From assembly GCA_020053565.1 (NCBI GenBank), contig JAGVMY010000166.1, forward strand, positions 1 through 16,774: a stretch of 16,774 bases of DNA, read 5' to 3'. The position numbers were made by a program, and so were the translations under genes. Below, in pieces: positions 7,523 to 13,960 of this stretch. The notes below the pieces were generated by a model. It saw only the letters and a program-made list of their open reading frames with translations. It was not told the DNA's origin and searched no databases. This DNA comes from Thermodesulfovibrionales bacterium (lineage in GTDB: Bacteria > Nitrospirota > Thermodesulfovibrionia > Thermodesulfovibrionales > SM23-35). The stretch's first letter is position 1; every line of letters begins with the position of its first letter.

Positions 7523-7528
7523 TTCTGA

Positions 7529-7558
7529 ATGATAGGATAGCTCCTGTTTTAATGTCAA
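7529..7558 (-). promoter_or_regulatory. Promoter for the polyprenyl synthase, possibly giving a leaderless mRNA
   Basis: On the minus strand a perfect TTGACA (7553-7558) is followed after 18 bp by TATCAT (7529-7534), which matches TATAAT in four of six positions. Six bases later comes the ATG at 7522. Transcription would begin at or next to that A, so the message would have little or no 5' leader. This agrees with the absence of a Shine-Dalgarno before this ATG. Confidence 0.45.
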
Positions 7559-7601
7559 GTGTATTAAGTAAGTAATTTGTTGCGTAAAAGCATGAAACGT
7601 C

Positions 7602-7631
7602 TTGACTTAAGGGTTGCAGGAAGGGTATTTT
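7602..7631 (+). promoter_or_regulatory. Candidate promoter for the small gene and ferredoxin
   Basis: TTGACT (7602-7607), 18 bp, then TATTTT (7626-7631) on the plus strand, about 70 bp before the first start codon. The matches are moderate. It lies in the 179-bp divergent spacer between the polyprenyl synthase and the ferredoxin unit, which otherwise shows only an AAGGAGGG Shine-Dalgarno at 7691-7698. Confidence 0.3.
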
Positions 7632-7701
7632 ATTATTGTTCGGTAAAAAACACATGCAAAGAGATAAGTAAGGTGGAATCAGCCTCGGTAAAGGAGGGTT
7701 T

Positions 7702-7877
7702 ATGAGTTATACAATGGAGGACTTAAAGAAAAAGTTATTTGAGATGTATCCTGAAATCAAAAAACATGATATTTCTATGGGACTTGATTTTAGCGAAGCA
7801 AAGAATGCCTATGTGTATATCTCGGCGTTCAAGTTGCCCAGTTTATGAAAAATTTTGAAATAATAGAAAAAGAATAA
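7702..7877 (+). pseudogene. Small gene broken by an internal deletion/frameshift
   Basis: An ATG at 7702 with a strong AAGGAGGG Shine-Dalgarno opens a frame starting MSYTMEDLKKKLFEMYPEI. It runs to a TGA at 7846, for 48 aa ending in an unlikely tail (ISAFKLPSL). From 7794 the +2 frame is open and reads CVYLGVQVAQFMKNFEIIEK before a TAA at 7875-7877, just before the ferredoxin Shine-Dalgarno. The second frame looks like the natural C-terminus of the same small protein. The simplest account is loss of an internal piece whose size is not a multiple of three. From memory, intact relatives are about 80 aa, so about 25-30 codons would be missing; I cannot verify that. If both frames are accidental, this is just a 48-aa ORF (7702-7848). 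Function unknown. Confidence 0.5.
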
Positions 7878-7903
7878 AGGTCGAAGACCAGAAGGAGGTA
7901 GTT

Positions 7904-8095
7904 ATGCCTAAAAAACCTATTGTAGACTGGGACTTATGTGAAGGTTGCGGCACATGCCAGGAACTATGCCCAGAAGTATTCGAAGTGAGAGACGATGAAA
8001 AGGCATATATCATAGGGCCTGATAAATGTAATACCTGCGACTGTCAGGAAGCTGCTGACACGTGTCCAACTCAGGCAATAACCTTTGAGGGATAG
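7904..8095 (+). CDS. Small [4Fe-4S] ferredoxin with extra cysteines
   Basis: The 63-aa protein is a low-potential soluble electron carrier. Cys12-x2-Cys15-x2-Cys18 plus Cys54 (in TCPTQAI) fit the four ligands of a single cubane, as in Thermotoga-type ferredoxins. Cys22 and a Cys42 equivalent form a disulfide in that type. Cys45 and Cys47 (CNTCDC, 42-47) are additional. The second cluster motif of 2[4Fe-4S] ferredoxins is incomplete. The start is set by AAGGAGGT (7892-7899), 4 nt before the ATG. It follows the broken small gene and is closed by a terminator hairpin. Its partner enzyme is unknown. The redox operon that converges on it (rubredoxin and flavodiiron protein) is a possible associate, but only by position. 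Confidence 0.92.
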   Translation: MPKKPIVDWDLCEGCGTCQELCPEVFEVRDDEKAYIIGPDKCNTCDCQEAADTCPTQAITFEG

Positions 8096-8132
8096 ATAGA
8101 GGAGTTTATCTGAGATTACAAGGAAAGGGTTT

Positions 8133-8179
8133 GAGGATTCAAGGTCAGGATTTGAGACATTGAATCCTCTCTGTTTTTT
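8133..8179 (+). terminator. Rho-independent terminator after the ferredoxin
   Basis: GAGGATTCAA (8133-8142) pairs perfectly with TTGAATCCTC (8160-8169), giving a 10-bp stem with a 17-nt loop. A run of six T follows at 8174-8179. The loop is long, but stem plus T-run fit intrinsic termination in the plus direction. The T-run overlaps the stop codon of the convergent flavodiiron gene. In the minus direction there is no comparable U-run. Confidence 0.7.
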
Positions 8180-9362
8180 AAACAATTTTGTTTTCTTTGT
8201 GCTTTTTGAGAATATCGTCTGCCAATCTCTCTAATGCTTTTAAATCATGCTCCCGTGGAAATCCTTTTATAATGACAGGTTCAATAATTTCTAACTTAAG
8301 ATTGGTGAGCATTCCTTTTAGAAGTTCTATCATTTTCCCGCCCCATCCGTAAGAACCAATTACAGATGCAAATTTCAGCTTTGGCCTTAACGCATTCACA
8401 AGATACGTTGCATATACAACATTCGGATGCGGGCCAACTAAAACTGTTGGCGAGGTGATTACTATGGTAGCGGCATCTACAAGAGCCATTGCCATTTCTC
8501 CAATATCTGTTTGTGATAAATTAAATGGTTTTACCGTTATCCCTTTTTCTATTAACGCATTCATGAAGTGTTCTGCCATTTTTTTTGTACTGCCATGCAT
8601 TGAGATAAATGGGATAACCACCTCATTCTTTACCTCGTCCGAAACCCACTCTTTATATGCGTTAATAATAAAATCAGAATTGAGGTAAATCGGTCCATGA
8701 CTTGGTGCAACCAACTCAATCTGTAAGCCTTTTATTCTTTCCAGATGTTTCTTGATGCTTGTTCTGAATGGCATCATTATCTCTGCATAGTACCGTTTCG
8801 CCGACTCGTATACCTTTGGTTCATCAGGTGCGAACACATTGCTTGTCGCGAGATGTGAACCTAAAAAATCGCACGTGAATAGAATTTTATCCTCTTTCAC
8901 GTATGTAAACATGGTTTCAGGCCAGTGGACCCATGGTGCAAAGATGAACTCCAGTGTTTTATTTCCCAGAGAAACTGTCTCCATATCATTTACGATTATA
9001 AATTTATCCTCAGGTAGTAAGAGCAGGTCTATGAGCATATCTTTACATTTAGGATTGGTGAGTACCTTTGCTTTTGGATAAAGCTCAAGAATTTTAGGTA
9101 TAGTCCCTGAATGGTCCTGCTCAGCGTGGTGAGAGATTACGTAGTCAATACTCTTAATGTCAATTTTCTCAAGATTACGTATAAGCTCGTATTCTTTGGT
9201 TGGGTCAACAGTGTCTATCAGTGCTATTTTTTCACTCCCCTTTATTACATAAGAGTTGTAACTTGTTCCGTCTGGAAGGGGTATGAGTTCATCAAATAAT
9301 CTCCTGTCCCAGTCTATTGCGCCTACTGAGTAGATATCTGTTTTTATTTCTCTCACAGCCAT
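8178..9362 (-). CDS. fprA: Flavodiiron protein (FprA-type O2/NO reductase)
   Basis: The 394-aa protein has two domains. Residues 1-245 form a metallo-beta-lactamase-like domain whose di-iron ligands are visible: H79-x-E81-x-D83 (SHHAEQDHSG, with H84), H146, D165 and H222. Residues 248-390 form a flavodoxin domain with the FMN phosphate loop SMHGSTKKMA at 254-263. Family members reduce O2 to water and/or NO to N2O in anaerobes, taking electrons from rubredoxin. That partner is encoded 2 nt upstream on the same strand, ending TAACT before the ATG. The AAGGAGGG Shine-Dalgarno of fprA lies inside the end of the rubredoxin gene. The position equivalent to H84, sometimes a non-ligand, is His as usual. 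Preference for O2 or NO cannot be read from the sequence. Confidence 0.95.
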   Translation of the reverse strand: MAVREIKTDIYSVGAIDWDRRLFDELIPLPDGTSYNSYVIKGSEKIALIDTVDPTKEYELIRNLEKIDIKSIDYVISHHAEQDHSGTIPKILELYPKAKVLTNPKCKDMLIDLLLLPEDKFIIVNDMETVSLGNKTLEFIFAPWVHWPETMFTYVKEDKILFTCDFLGSHLATSNVFAPDEPKVYESAKRYYAEIMMPFRTSIKKHLERIKGLQIELVAPSHGPIYLNSDFIINAYKEWVSDEVKNEVVIPFISMHGSTKKMAEHFMNALIEKGITVKPFNLSQTDIGEMAMALVDAATIVITSPTVLVGPHPNVVYATYLVNALRPKLKFASVIGSYGWGGKMIELLKGMLTNLKLEIIEPVIIKGFPREHDLKALERLADDILKKHKENKIV

Positions 9363-9364
9363 AG

Positions 9365-9526
9365 TTAACCCTCCTTTTCAAACAACGATTTATCAGCTCC
9401 ACACACTGGGCAAACCCAGTCATCAGGCAGTTCTTCAAAAGGCGTTCCTGGTTTTATGCCTGAATCAGGGTCTCCTTTTTCAGGTTCATATACATACCCA
9501 CAAACAGTGCATTTATACTTTTGCAT
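9365..9526 (-). CDS. Rubredoxin
   Basis: A 53-aa ORF carries the two Fe-binding knuckles CTVCG (Cys6, Cys9) and CPVCG (Cys39, Cys42). Between them are the family residues YVYEPEKGDPDSGI and LPDDWVCPVCGADKSLF. The length is typical. It delivers single electrons from an NAD(P)H-rubredoxin oxidoreductase to the flavodiiron protein encoded just downstream. AAGGAAG lies about 9 nt before the ATG. The stop codon is 2 nt from the fprA ATG, so the two are certainly co-transcribed and probably translationally coupled. Confidence 0.97.
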   Translation of the reverse strand: MQKYKCTVCGYVYEPEKGDPDSGIKPGTPFEELPDDWVCPVCGADKSLFEKEG

Positions 9527-9541
9527 CTTACCAACTTCCTT

Positions 9542-9655
9542 TTAATGTTTTTCCGCGATATAAGTAGGTGCTGTTTTCGGAGACTTCCCTCCTTTTATCT
9601 TACGCTCATATGCATAAGTCATCAATATTTTAAACTTTTCTACAAATTCCTTCAT
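9542..9655 (-). CDS. Small ORF leading the rubredoxin-flavodiiron operon
   Basis: A 37-aa basic ORF begins MKEFVEKFKILMTYAYERKI and ends in GGKSPKTAPTYIAEKH. It has a GAGAAG Shine-Dalgarno (9664-9669) 8 nt before the ATG, a predicted promoter about 20 nt upstream, and it stops 15 nt before the rubredoxin ATG. These features favour a translated small protein or leader peptide. The N-terminal half would be an amphipathic helix; no cysteine or metal motif is present. I do not recognise a family. It could also be a chance ORF in the leader. Confidence 0.45.
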   Translation of the reverse strand: MKEFVEKFKILMTYAYERKIKGGKSPKTAPTYIAEKH

Positions 9656-9675
9656 CTTTTAGGCTTCTCATATTG

Positions 9676-9708
9676 TGGTATAATACAAACACAAAAAAAT
9701 CATATAAA
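9676..9708. promoter_or_regulatory. Divergent promoters with overlapping -10 boxes (trp operon / redox operon)
   Basis: On the plus strand TGGTATAAT (9676-9684) is a consensus extended -10 with no clear -35; start would be near 9691, about 40 nt before trpB. On the minus strand TATTAT (9680-9685) is preceded after exactly 17 bp by TTTATA (9703-9708), with start near 9673, about 18 nt before the small ORF. The two -10 hexamers share five base pairs, so RNA polymerase should be able to bind in only one orientation at a time. Confidence 0.55.
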
Positions 9709-9732
9709 CAGAAATAGAGCAATGGGGGGATT

Positions 9733-10923
9733 ATCAAAAAGTTACCTGATAGGAAAGGATATTTTGGTAATTACGGTGGTCGTTTTGTGCCTGAGACTCT
9801 TATACCTGCGCTTAAGGAACTCGAAGAGGCGTTCTTGAGGTCTAAAAAAGATAAGGAATTTCAAGGGGAACTCAGCTATCTCCAGAAAACATATATAGGA
9901 AGGCCTACACCACTTTATTTTGCGAAACGATTCACAGAATATCTTGGTGGTGCAAAGGTTTACCTGAAACGTGAGGACCTTGCACATACCGGTGCACATA
10001 AAATTAACAATGCTCTTGCTCAGGCATTACTCGCAAAGAAGATGGGGAAGAAAAGAGTAATTGCAGAGACAGGCGCTGGGCAGCATGGTGTGGCAACTGC
10101 GACAGGAGCAGCACTTTTTGGCCTTAAATGTGAAATATATATGGGCACCGAGGATATGCAGCGGCAGGCATTGAATGTGTTCAGGATGAGACTACTCGGT
10201 GCAAAGGTTACGGAAGTACCAGTAGGCTCAAAGACATTGAAAGATGCAATTAACGAAGCTTTGCGTGATTGGACTACGAATGTCCATACAACGCATTATG
10301 TCTTAGGCACGGTCTTCGGCCCACATCCATTTCCTGTAATGGTGAGAGACTTCCAATCAATCATAGGAAAAGAGACAAGGAGGCAGATACTTGATGGTGA
10401 AGGGAGACTTCCTGACTATCTTGTAGCCTGTGTGGGCGGCGGAAGCAACGCGATCGGACTCTTCTATGAGTTTTTGGATGAAGACATACATATGATTGGA
10501 GTTGAAGCAGGCGGCAGAGGTATTGAAACAGGGGAACATGCAGCGAGGTTCGCAGGTGGCTCTATTGGAGTATTCCAGGGGTGTAAAACCTATCTATTAC
10601 AGGATGAGGACGGAAATGTTCTTGGAACTCATTCTGTATCTGCAGGGCTTGATTACGCAGCTATTGGGCCAGAACATCCTTATCTTAAGGACAAAGGGCG
10701 TATTAACTACACATATGCAACTGATGATGAGGCTCTCTCTGCATTTGAGCTTTTATCAAATACAGAAGGTATTATTCCTGCACTGGAGTCTGCCCATGCG
10801 CTTGCAGAAGTTGTAAAACTTGCACCGAAACTTTCTCAAGAGAAAATTATTATAGTAAACCTTTCAGGGAGAGGCGATAAGGATGTTCAGCATGTGGCAA
10901 AGATTAAGGGGATAGAGCTGTGA
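9733..10923 (+). CDS. trpB: Tryptophan synthase beta subunit
   Basis: TrpB is the PLP enzyme that joins indole and serine to make tryptophan in a complex with TrpA. The family N-terminus KKLPDRKGYFGNYGGRFVPE is encoded from 9736, and starting at the codon before it gives 396 aa, against 397 in E. coli. In that numbering the PLP lysine is K90 (HTGAHKIN), the catalytic glutamate E112 (AETGAGQHG) and the phosphate loop GGGSN 235-239. The oddity is the start: the codon is ATC (9733), preceded by ATT, with GGGGGG (9724-9729) as Shine-Dalgarno. An in-frame TAG lies at 9715, and no ATG, GTG or TTG occurs before GTG 9787, which would remove 18 conserved residues. An ATG at 9722 is out of frame by one base. 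It is the first gene of the trpB-trpA-accD-folC-lptD operon. Function is certain; the start is not. Confidence 0.93.
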   Translation: MKKLPDRKGYFGNYGGRFVPETLIPALKELEEAFLRSKKDKEFQGELSYLQKTYIGRPTPLYFAKRFTEYLGGAKVYLKREDLAHTGAHKINNALAQALLAKKMGKKRVIAETGAGQHGVATATGAALFGLKCEIYMGTEDMQRQALNVFRMRLLGAKVTEVPVGSKTLKDAINEALRDWTTNVHTTHYVLGTVFGPHPFPVMVRDFQSIIGKETRRQILDGEGRLPDYLVACVGGGSNAIGLFYEFLDEDIHMIGVEAGGRGIETGEHAARFAGGSIGVFQGCKTYLLQDEDGNVLGTHSVSAGLDYAAIGPEHPYLKDKGRINYTYATDDEALSAFELLSNTEGIIPALESAHALAEVVKLAPKLSQEKIIIVNLSGRGDKDVQHVAKIKGIEL

Positions 10924-11708
10924 CATCGGGGATCGAAAAGGCATTTAAAAAATTAAAAAAGGAAAATAAAAAAGCCTTTATCCCTTATATCATGGCTGGA
11001 GATCCTTCTCTTGAAAAAACAAGAGATATTGTGCTTATGTTTGAGGAGTGCGGAGCTGATATTGTTGAATTGGGTGTGCCTTTTACAGATCCAATTGCAG
11101 ATGGCCCGACAATCCAGAGGGCATCAGAGAGGGCATTGAAGGCAGGTGTGACATTGAAAAAGGTAATTGCATTTGTAAAAGAATTGAGAAAGAGCACACA
11201 GATACCCATAGTCCTTATGACTTATTACAACCCTGTATTTAAATATGGTGAGGAAATTTTTATAAAAGATGCAAAAGATGCAGGGGTTGACGGAGTGATT
11301 GTACCTGATTTACCCCCTGATGAGGGAGAAGAATTTATACAACAATCAATGAAGGCTGGTCTCAGTGCTATTTTTCTCCTTGCACCAACTTCAACAGTTG
11401 GCAGGATAAAGAAGGTAGTAAAGGCATCAAAAGGTTTTATATACTATGTCACAATAACCGGTGTCACAGGTGCAGCTCTTTTACTTGATAGCTCAATAGA
11501 AACATTGGTATCAGAAATAAGAAAATACACAGACAAACCTATAGCAGTCGGTTTCGGAGTCTCGACTCCTGAGGAGGCATCGGCAGTTGCAAAAGTATCT
11601 GATGGTGTAATCGTAGGCAGTGCAATCGTGAGAAGACTTCATGAGTCCCCTGATGAGCTGAGGAATTATCTTATCAGTCTGAGGGAGGCAATAAATGGCC
11701 TGGTTTAA
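10920..11708 (+). CDS. trpA: Tryptophan synthase alpha subunit
   Basis: TrpA (262 aa) cleaves indole-3-glycerol phosphate and passes indole through the tunnel to TrpB. The TIM-barrel signatures are FIPYIMAGDPS (20-30), the catalytic Glu50 in VELGVPFTDPIADGP with Asp61, GFIYYVTITGVTG, and the phosphate-binding PIAVGFGVSTPEE. The start is GTG, whose GTGA overlaps the trpB stop by 4 nt, so translation is coupled in equal amounts, as expected for the alpha2beta2 complex. It overlaps the downstream accD by 14 nt. The other trp genes (trpEDCF) are not in the window. Confidence 0.96.
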   Translation: MTSGIEKAFKKLKKENKKAFIPYIMAGDPSLEKTRDIVLMFEECGADIVELGVPFTDPIADGPTIQRASERALKAGVTLKKVIAFVKELRKSTQIPIVLMTYYNPVFKYGEEIFIKDAKDAGVDGVIVPDLPPDEGEEFIQQSMKAGLSAIFLLAPTSTVGRIKKVVKASKGFIYYVTITGVTGAALLLDSSIETLVSEIRKYTDKPIAVGFGVSTPEEASAVAKVSDGVIVGSAIVRRLHESPDELRNYLISLREAINGLV

Positions 11709-12528
11709 AAAGACGAAAGAAGTAAAGACTGACAGAAAGGTGAAAATACCGGAAGGTCTATGGGTCAAGTGCGATAGTTGCAAGGAGGTCGTGTATAAGA
11801 AGGAGATAGAGAGAAACCTTAAGGTCTGTCCAAAATGCAATTATCATTTCAGGATAAGTGCTCGAGAGCGATTAAGACTCCTTGTTGATGAAGGAAGCTT
11901 CATAGAGATGGATGTAGAGATTAAGTCAGGTGATCCGCTTCATTTTAAGGACGCCATCTCTTATAAAGACAGGTTAAAAGAGAATGAAAATAAGAGTGGT
12001 CTTAAGGAGGCAGTGATTTCAGGTGATGCACTTATAAAAGGTCATCTTGTAAGTATAGTTGTTATGGACTTTGCCTTCATGGGCGGGAGTATGGGTTCTG
12101 TTGTGGGTGAAAAAATCTCACGGATTGCAGAAAGGGTTAATGAAAAGAAACAACCTCTCATTATTGTTGCCTCATCCGGGGGTGCAAGGATGCAGGAGGG
12201 GATATTCTCCCTTATGCAAATGGCAAAGGTTGCTGCTGCAATAGGAAGGCTGAAAGATAACGGTGTTCTTTATATATCCATTCTGTGTGACCCGACGTTT
12301 GGCGGGGTCACTGCAAGCTTTGCGATGCTCGGAGACATCATTATTGCTGAACCGAAAAGCCTGATTGGTTTCGCAGGCCCAAGAGTGATAGAGCAGACTA
12401 TTAAACAGCCACTTCCGGAGGATTTTCAGAGGGCTGACTTTCTCCTTGAGCACGGGCTTCTAGATATAGTTGTCGATAGAAAAAGTCTGAAGGAAACAGT
12501 TGCAAAGCTCATTGAACTCCTCTCATGA
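11695..12528 (+). CDS. accD: Acetyl-CoA carboxylase carboxyltransferase beta subunit
   Basis: AccD (277 aa) works with AccA to transfer the carboxyl group from biotin to acetyl-CoA, giving malonyl-CoA for fatty acid synthesis. The N-terminal zinc ribbon is complete: Cys26-x2-Cys29 and Cys45-x2-Cys48. The crotonase-fold core shows ASSGGARMQEGIFSLMQMAK, PTFGGVTASFAMLGD and GFAGPRVIEQT, the acyl-CoA and oxyanion-hole blocks. The ATG at 11695 lies inside trpA (14-nt overlap), with a GGGAGG Shine-Dalgarno just before it in the trpA coding sequence. Its TGA overlaps the folC ATG (ATGA). The accA partner is elsewhere. Confidence 0.96.
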   Translation: MAWFKKTKEVKTDRKVKIPEGLWVKCDSCKEVVYKKEIERNLKVCPKCNYHFRISARERLRLLVDEGSFIEMDVEIKSGDPLHFKDAISYKDRLKENENKSGLKEAVISGDALIKGHLVSIVVMDFAFMGGSMGSVVGEKISRIAERVNEKKQPLIIVASSGGARMQEGIFSLMQMAKVAAAIGRLKDNGVLYISILCDPTFGGVTASFAMLGDIIIAEPKSLIGFAGPRVIEQTIKQPLPEDFQRADFLLEHGLLDIVVDRKSLKETVAKLIELLS

Positions 12529-13865
12529 GCTACAGCGAGACGATTCATTATCTTTACAGCCTCCAGAAGTACGGTATTAAATTCGGTCTTGATAATATAG
12601 TCAGGCTCTTATCTGCACTCGGAAACCCGCATAAATCATTCCCTTCCATACATATCGCAGGAACAAATGGAAAAGGCTCAACAGCTGCGATTATTGCATC
12701 AATTCTACAATCTGCCGGCCTCAAGGTTGGGCTATTCACATCACCTCATCTTGTGAGTTTCACAGAGAGGGTAAGGATTAATGGTGAAGAGATAACAGAG
12801 AAAGAAGTAATTGATCTTATAGATGAAGTAAGAGAAATAGTTACACACTCGGGTGATTTTTCACCAACATTTTTTGAAGTAGTAACTGCAATAGCACTGG
12901 AGTATTTCAAAAGAAAAAAAATAGATGTTGCAGTAATAGAAGTTGGTATGGGAGGAAGACTCGATGCGACAAATATCATTATACCTGCGGTGTCTGTAAT
13001 CACAAATATAAGTTACGACCACATGAAGTTTCTCGGCAACACATTAAGAGATATAGCCACTGAGAAAGCGGGCATTATAAAAGACGAGGTGCCTGTTGTC
13101 ATCTCATCTCAAGTCCATGAAGTGTTAGAAGTCATTGAAGCAAAGGCAAAGGAAAAAAATGCAGAAAAGTATCTTTACGGAAGGGATTTTTCTTCGGTAC
13201 TTAAAAAGGAAGATCTTACCGGAATATACTTTGATTACCTTAATAAGGGTTCACTCTCAATGAATGATTTACATCTTCCTCTCATAGGAAAGCACCAGCT
13301 CCAGAACGTATCAGTTGCCATTAAAACAATCGAAGTTCTCTCTGATAAAATAAGTTCTCATTTCTCGTTGCTCGCTTCTCAATTTATCAGGGATGGTCTT
13401 TTGAGTGTGAGGTGGCCGGGAAGGCTTGAGATTATAAAAGAAGACCCGCCTATCGTGATAGATGGTGCACATAACCCTGCCGCAGCAGAGGCGCTTACTG
13501 ATGCGTTGAAAAAAAACTTTCTCGGGAAATATAAAAAAGTTATAGTTGTGCTTGGCATTATGGGTGACAAAGATATTGGAGGTATTGTGAAGCCTTTTCT
13601 TCCATTGGCGTCTAAGATAATACTTACGTCACCTGATTATGAAAGGGCTGCTTCCCCTGAAAGACTTGCCGGTATTGCGATATCTTTAGGATTCCATGAT
13701 GTTCATATTGCTTCGACTGTTAAAGATGCTATTGAATTGGCCACAAACTCTTCTTTCATTAATCCTCACTCCTCGCTTATCGTGATTACAGGCTCTTTTT
13801 ATACAATAGGAGAGGCGAAAGAGGTTATCGGACAGAAGGGTGTGCTCACAAGGTTAAGAGAATAA
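12525..13865 (+). CDS. folC: Folylpolyglutamate / dihydrofolate synthase
   Basis: FolC (446 aa) adds glutamate to dihydropteroate and/or to tetrahydrofolates. The Mur-ligase-type ATP loop GTNGKGST is at 46-53. SPHLVSFTERVRING (73-87), GMGGRLDATN (141-150), the KAGIIK lysine region (181-186) and DGAHNP (313-318) follow in the expected order. The start is the ATG of ATGA shared with the accD stop. Two stretches are encoded by low-complexity pyrimidine-rich DNA: SSHFSLLASQF (about 277-287) and SSFINPHSSL (about 409-418). They fall where the family tolerates inserts, so the enzyme should still work. Whether it is bifunctional for DHF and FPG synthesis cannot be told by eye. Confidence 0.94.
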   Translation: MSYSETIHYLYSLQKYGIKFGLDNIVRLLSALGNPHKSFPSIHIAGTNGKGSTAAIIASILQSAGLKVGLFTSPHLVSFTERVRINGEEITEKEVIDLIDEVREIVTHSGDFSPTFFEVVTAIALEYFKRKKIDVAVIEVGMGGRLDATNIIIPAVSVITNISYDHMKFLGNTLRDIATEKAGIIKDEVPVVISSQVHEVLEVIEAKAKEKNAEKYLYGRDFSSVLKKEDLTGIYFDYLNKGSLSMNDLHLPLIGKHQLQNVSVAIKTIEVLSDKISSHFSLLASQFIRDGLLSVRWPGRLEIIKEDPPIVIDGAHNPAAAEALTDALKKNFLGKYKKVIVVLGIMGDKDIGGIVKPFLPLASKIILTSPDYERAASPERLAGIAISLGFHDVHIASTVKDAIELATNSSFINPHSSLIVITGSFYTIGEAKEVIGQKGVLTRLRE

Positions 13866-13867
13866 AA

Positions 13868-13960
13868 GTGAACAGTAAACAGTTATCAGAGAACAGTAAG
13901 AAATATAGAAGGATGATTTTTTTCATATTACTATTTACTATTTACTTCCTGCTATTCACT
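13868..13960. repeat. Degenerate short repeats over the lptD start and signal sequence
   Basis: AACAGT occurs at 13871, 13878 and 13892 in a stretch resembling GTGAACAGTAAACAG. Some 30 bp on, the complementary style of sequence appears: TTACTATT at 13928 and 13935, then CTATTCAC at 13952. The second block encodes the hydrophobic core of the LptD signal sequence. The pattern looks like a decayed simple-sequence inverted repeat. Confidence 0.45.

Noticed and set aside
9521..9838. Plus-strand ORF of 105 codons across the redox/trp spacer
   Set aside because: It reads antisense to rubredoxin and the small ORF, then out of frame into trpB; the composition and low-similarity tail look accidental. 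Only its internal ATG at 9722 is of interest, as an alternative trpB start.
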